This document shows positions 60,492-64,000 of a stretch of 64,000 nt of DNA, piece by piece; position 1 is the first letter of the stretch; every line of letters starts with the position of its first letter. This DNA is from Euglena gracilis (taxonomy: Eukaryota > Euglenida > Euglenophyceae > Euglenales): assembly GCA_039621445.1 (NCBI GenBank), contig CP154954.1, positions 31,396,012-31,460,011 on the forward strand. Direction: 5' to 3'. The position numbers were made by a program, and so were the translations under genes. Below the pieces are notes generated by a model. That model was not told the DNA's origin, searched no databases, and worked only from the letters and a program-made list of their open reading frames with translations.

Positions 60492-63400
60492 CTCTGAATT
60501 GGAAATAGGGTCCAAAACGCTCCAGATGATGAAAGGGAGCTGAGAAGAGACTGTCCTCCAAATGAATACCCTCCGAAACCATCTCCTATACATATGGGCT
60601 GGTTGGGAAAAGGCTACCCCCCCCCTTTGTCGTTGACACGGCGTGTCATTGACACACACCCCGTGTCAACGACACTTTTCTGGAACACTACCTATTGAAT
60701 CACAGTGACATTGACATGGCGTGTCGTTGACGCACCCCCCGTGTCAACGGCACTCTCCTGGAACATTGGTGTGTCAACGACAGGGGGGGGGGAGGTACTT
60801 ACTGGCTGACCCCCCCCCGCAGGGCGGAAACGAGATCTGACCCGGGGACGACACGGGTGCCAAAAATTGGAACTGCAAAAATCCCCCCAAAAAGCTGCCA
60901 ATTATGCAAGAAGTCCATTGTTTGACCCGAAATGTATCCTGGTCAGCCCTTTTCCGACCCATCCCCCCCCCATTTTTGCACCCCCAAAAGCAAAAAAAAA
61001 AAAGAATCCGTCAAACTGCCCCTTGGACAGCTGGAAAATAGATGAAGCTCGTCAATAGGGGGGAGGTTTGGTGGGAGGCTGGAAATAGCCCCCCCCCCCC
61101 TCTGGTGGGGATGGGGTGTCCTCCGGCCAAAGCGACACACAGCACCAGAAATCCTGACAACTTCCTGCTGTGACAGGTTGGACGGTACCAGGGACCACAC
61201 ATGGATAACTTGTCAAGTTCCCTCCAGGGTCACTCTGGGAAAAGGTTGAACACAAGCATTTTGAAACACCAAAAAAAGCCTTAAACTTTGGCAACAGAAA
61301 TCGTGTGTTTGCGGTCCGTTTTCATGTAGACCTTTGTGTTGTTGGTCAGACATGTAAATCAGGTGTTCGACGAAGGGGTTGACATCACTCTGTTTTTTTA
61401 ACAGTGAACAATTTTTTTTATTTGACAGATGGATGCAGGATGTGCAACAAAGTATAAAACAAATGAAACGTGAATGCTGACACCCAATTATGCGATGTAT
61501 TTCTGAGAAGCGAAAAATCGACTCACAGACGAGGATGTATGAACGCCGAGATGACTGATGCACTAGTGCAATTGCACACAGAAAATTGTGCAAATGAGTT
61601 CCGTTTATTTCTTTTCTGTGCCTCCATAGTTTCGTTCCCCTTGTTACCCCAAGGTACCAAGGCACGAAAAAAGTGGCAGAATCTCCCCCCCCCAAATTCC
61701 CTGCATAACTGTTCTTTTGGCCACTGCGTGACTTGAAAAGAACTGCAGGGAGGGGAAGAAACATAACAACACAATACAATCATCACCAGGGAACACACGT
61801 CCCAAACGTATGGCCTGTGTATATAATAAACAGTGATGAAGCGAAACACGCTGTGCGTTGAGTTGCGTTTGTTGCAGCCTTAAACTACTGCCCTTGGGGG
61901 GTCCCAGTAAATGAACGATCGGGGGGACTAGACCACCTGGCGTTCTTCACAACAGGGCCTGAATTCGGTTTGTTCTCACTTCCCCAAACAAATGTGTGAT
62001 ACAGCATCCCCACTCCTTAGGGTTTTGGTTGATTGTGAGGGATGGGGTTATGTTTAGGGTCTGGACTGGGGTTTGGGTTAGAATTTAGGTCAGTGGGCCT
62101 GGATGCAGGCTACATTTAAAATTAAGTAAGTCCAAAATGAGGCCCAATTTCGGCATAACTCCCTAACCTCCCAACTTTGGCCAAACCCCAGCCCACACAG
62201 ATTTCTTAACGGCAACAACAACTTTGCTTAAAAATACAGAATTCCTCAAAATATGCTGACGTTAGACGATGGACCCCACATTAAACCACAGGACCCCGAG
62301 GGGCTCAGAACCCCCCCACCCCCCGAAAACGGCAGAGTCGGACAGTGGGAAAAATGCACAAAACGGCCATCTGGCCCGAAAAACGGCCGTATCTCGGGCT
62401 AGGCGGGGAGTTGCAGGAAATCAAAATACCAGTAGATGGGGCGTTCCAAGGGCTGCAATTTGGGTCTGCGGACATTTCCTTTGATTTGGCTTCATTTTGG
62501 AGATATTTTGAAAATTGACATTTTTTGGCCGAAATGGCAGAGTCCAAAGGGGCTTAAAAACGGGGTGGGCCGATCCTACCCAGTTTGGACTCCTTCGTGC
62601 GTGCATATTTCGGGCCTGGCGGGGAGTTGGGGGTCAAACCCAGGTGATTCGGAAACTAGAAATCCAGTCGCTCGCGACTGGAAAAAAAAATCCGGGAACC
62701 GGGCCGGGATCATGGTGATAATCCGTCGGTTCTCCTGGTGGCCCCGATCCGAGGGGGGGGGGTCGAGGGGGGGTTTTCGCCAGGTGTAAGCTTCACTCTT
62801 ACCCATAAAGGGACAAGAGCTCAGCGGCCCCCCCCTATGTCCAACCACCAGTTGCCCCTGTCCTCCAACCGGGGGGGGGGGGGTGTCGTTGCACATAGGG
62901 TTCTGGCCAAAAGGGTGACAACCAACCGGGGGTCGGTTGTTGGAGAAGGGGTCTAAAAAAAAGTTGGGGGGCACCCGGGACCTCCAAATAAAATCAAATT
63001 TTCCTTCTGCTCTTTGCGCCGAAAATTTGGGCAACTTAATGGCTTGCCCAAATAAGTGCCAAGGTTGGCATTTTGCCAATTTTGGGCCTATTTTGTGCAC
63101 AAAAGTTTTCGGCCCAGCGCTTTGCACCGGGCCAAACCTCCAAAAAGGTGCCCTCTGACCGGGGGGGGGGGTCGTTCGACATCGGGGGGAGGGGGGTGTT
63201 GGACGTTGAGGGGGGGGATAGTTTAAGGGTGCCGCTTCAGTTTCGGCGTTTCGCAAAACCAGACAAACAAACAACCAAAATGACGATTCAATTTGCCATC
63301 TACCAACCAAATAAAGAAAAGCAGGCTGAAAACAGGGAGGCCAGTTGAGTGATTCCCCCAACAAAAGATTTGGCAAGGAGCAGGGGGGGGGGATTGAATC

Positions 63401-63852
63401 AGAGGTATTAGGAAAAAATGCGGGTAAATCGTGGGAAACTTGCAGGAATTGCAGTTTTGGGGATTGGTGCACTTTTGCTGCAGGTCTCAGAAAAATTTCA
63501 CACATTTGGCCATTTTGCAACATAGGTGTAATTTTTGGACTGTTATTCACATTTTTTTCCAACAGAAAGGCCCAAAAAAGTGACTTTTGTAATTATGGGA
63601 ACATGCTGATTCTGGAAATATGGAACTTCTTGGGTGAAGAATCCAAAAATGGCAAAAAAAAATGACAAGAGCATTGTTATCAAGTAAAATCTGGTCAGGA
63701 TGCAAAATTTTCTGAGTCCGAAATTATTTCCAAGAAAAAATCGGGGAACACACTGCCAAAAATTTACCAAAATTTGTCAAATTTTGGCAAACTTGCAACA
63801 AAATAGCAAAAAAGCACCTGGATGCTCTTGTGAAACGATCGAAAAATGACAA
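60121..63852. repeat. Tandem segmental duplication, copy 2
   Basis: Partner of 56,200-59,953. Its right edge ends at the word gatcgaaaaatgacaa, the same point at which copy 1 diverges. Confidence 0.95.
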
Positions 63853-63978
63853 GAACTCGTTTACCCTGCATTTCAGGTTTGTGCAAAAAAAAAATTGAAG
63901 AAAAGGGGGGAAATTGTGGGAAAATTGCAGAAAACTTGTGGAAATTGCGGAGAAATTGCGGAGAAACTGCAGGAAAAA
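63853..63978. repeat. Inverted copy of 59,954-60,079
   Basis: The 125 bases after copy 2 are the reverse complement, with several substitutions and a small indel, of the 125 bases after copy 1 (cctgcagtttctctgc against its complement, with the shared block ccccccttttcttcaatt). The two segments occupy equivalent positions but opposite orientation. Confidence 0.88.
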
Positions 63979-64000
63979 TGTGAATATCAATCCTCCCCTG

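Overview
The window reads as nuclear DNA of a complex eukaryote, most likely a unicellular alga or other protist. Short exons on the minus strand sit between GT-AG introns of a few hundred bases to several kilobases, with abundant microsatellites, long G and C runs and several transposon families. I cannot name the organism from sequence alone; a chromerid-type alveolate is a guess. I see no rRNA, tRNA or CRISPR array.

Layout. 0.25-6.15 kb: remains of a tyrosine-recombinase element on the minus strand. It has an inverted-repeat block at the left (440-900), a broken tyrosine recombinase (916-1842), 3 kb without recognisable genes, a short coiled-coil ORF (5563-5958) and a terminal repeat (6003-6140) complementary to the left block. 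8-31.6 kb: a chain of minus-strand exons with good splice sites and largely compatible phases. They encode a Thr-rich segment followed by Cys- and N-glycosylation-site-containing segments that look extracellular. 31.6-60.5 kb: about fifteen Thr/Pro-rich cassettes of type [12 protein letters not shown], probably the 5' part of the same gene, embedded in transposons, minisatellites and dispersed repeats. 56.2-63.85 kb: two near-identical 3.9 kb tandem copies; the first copy contains a whole cassette with its intron and the second begins with one.

How it fits together: the best reading is one very large gene, transcribed from right to left, for a mucin-like surface or secreted protein with a long O-glycosylatable Thr/Pro stalk followed by folded segments. 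The stalk is growing by duplication of exon-plus-intron blocks. The 5' end lies beyond the right edge, or is not recognisable, and the 3' end (below 8 kb) is unresolved. The mobile elements sit inside or next to its introns: a hAT-like element at 52,700-54,318, an element with perfect 25-bp terminal inverted repeats at 40,520-42,370, a MITE at 22,790-23,186 and a G-rich inverted-repeat element at 35,734-36,462.

Limits: exon boundaries are inferred by eye from splice motifs, reading frame and phase. Long homopolymers make single-base assembly errors likely. The cassettes are open on both strands, so their strand is inferred from the neighbouring exons.
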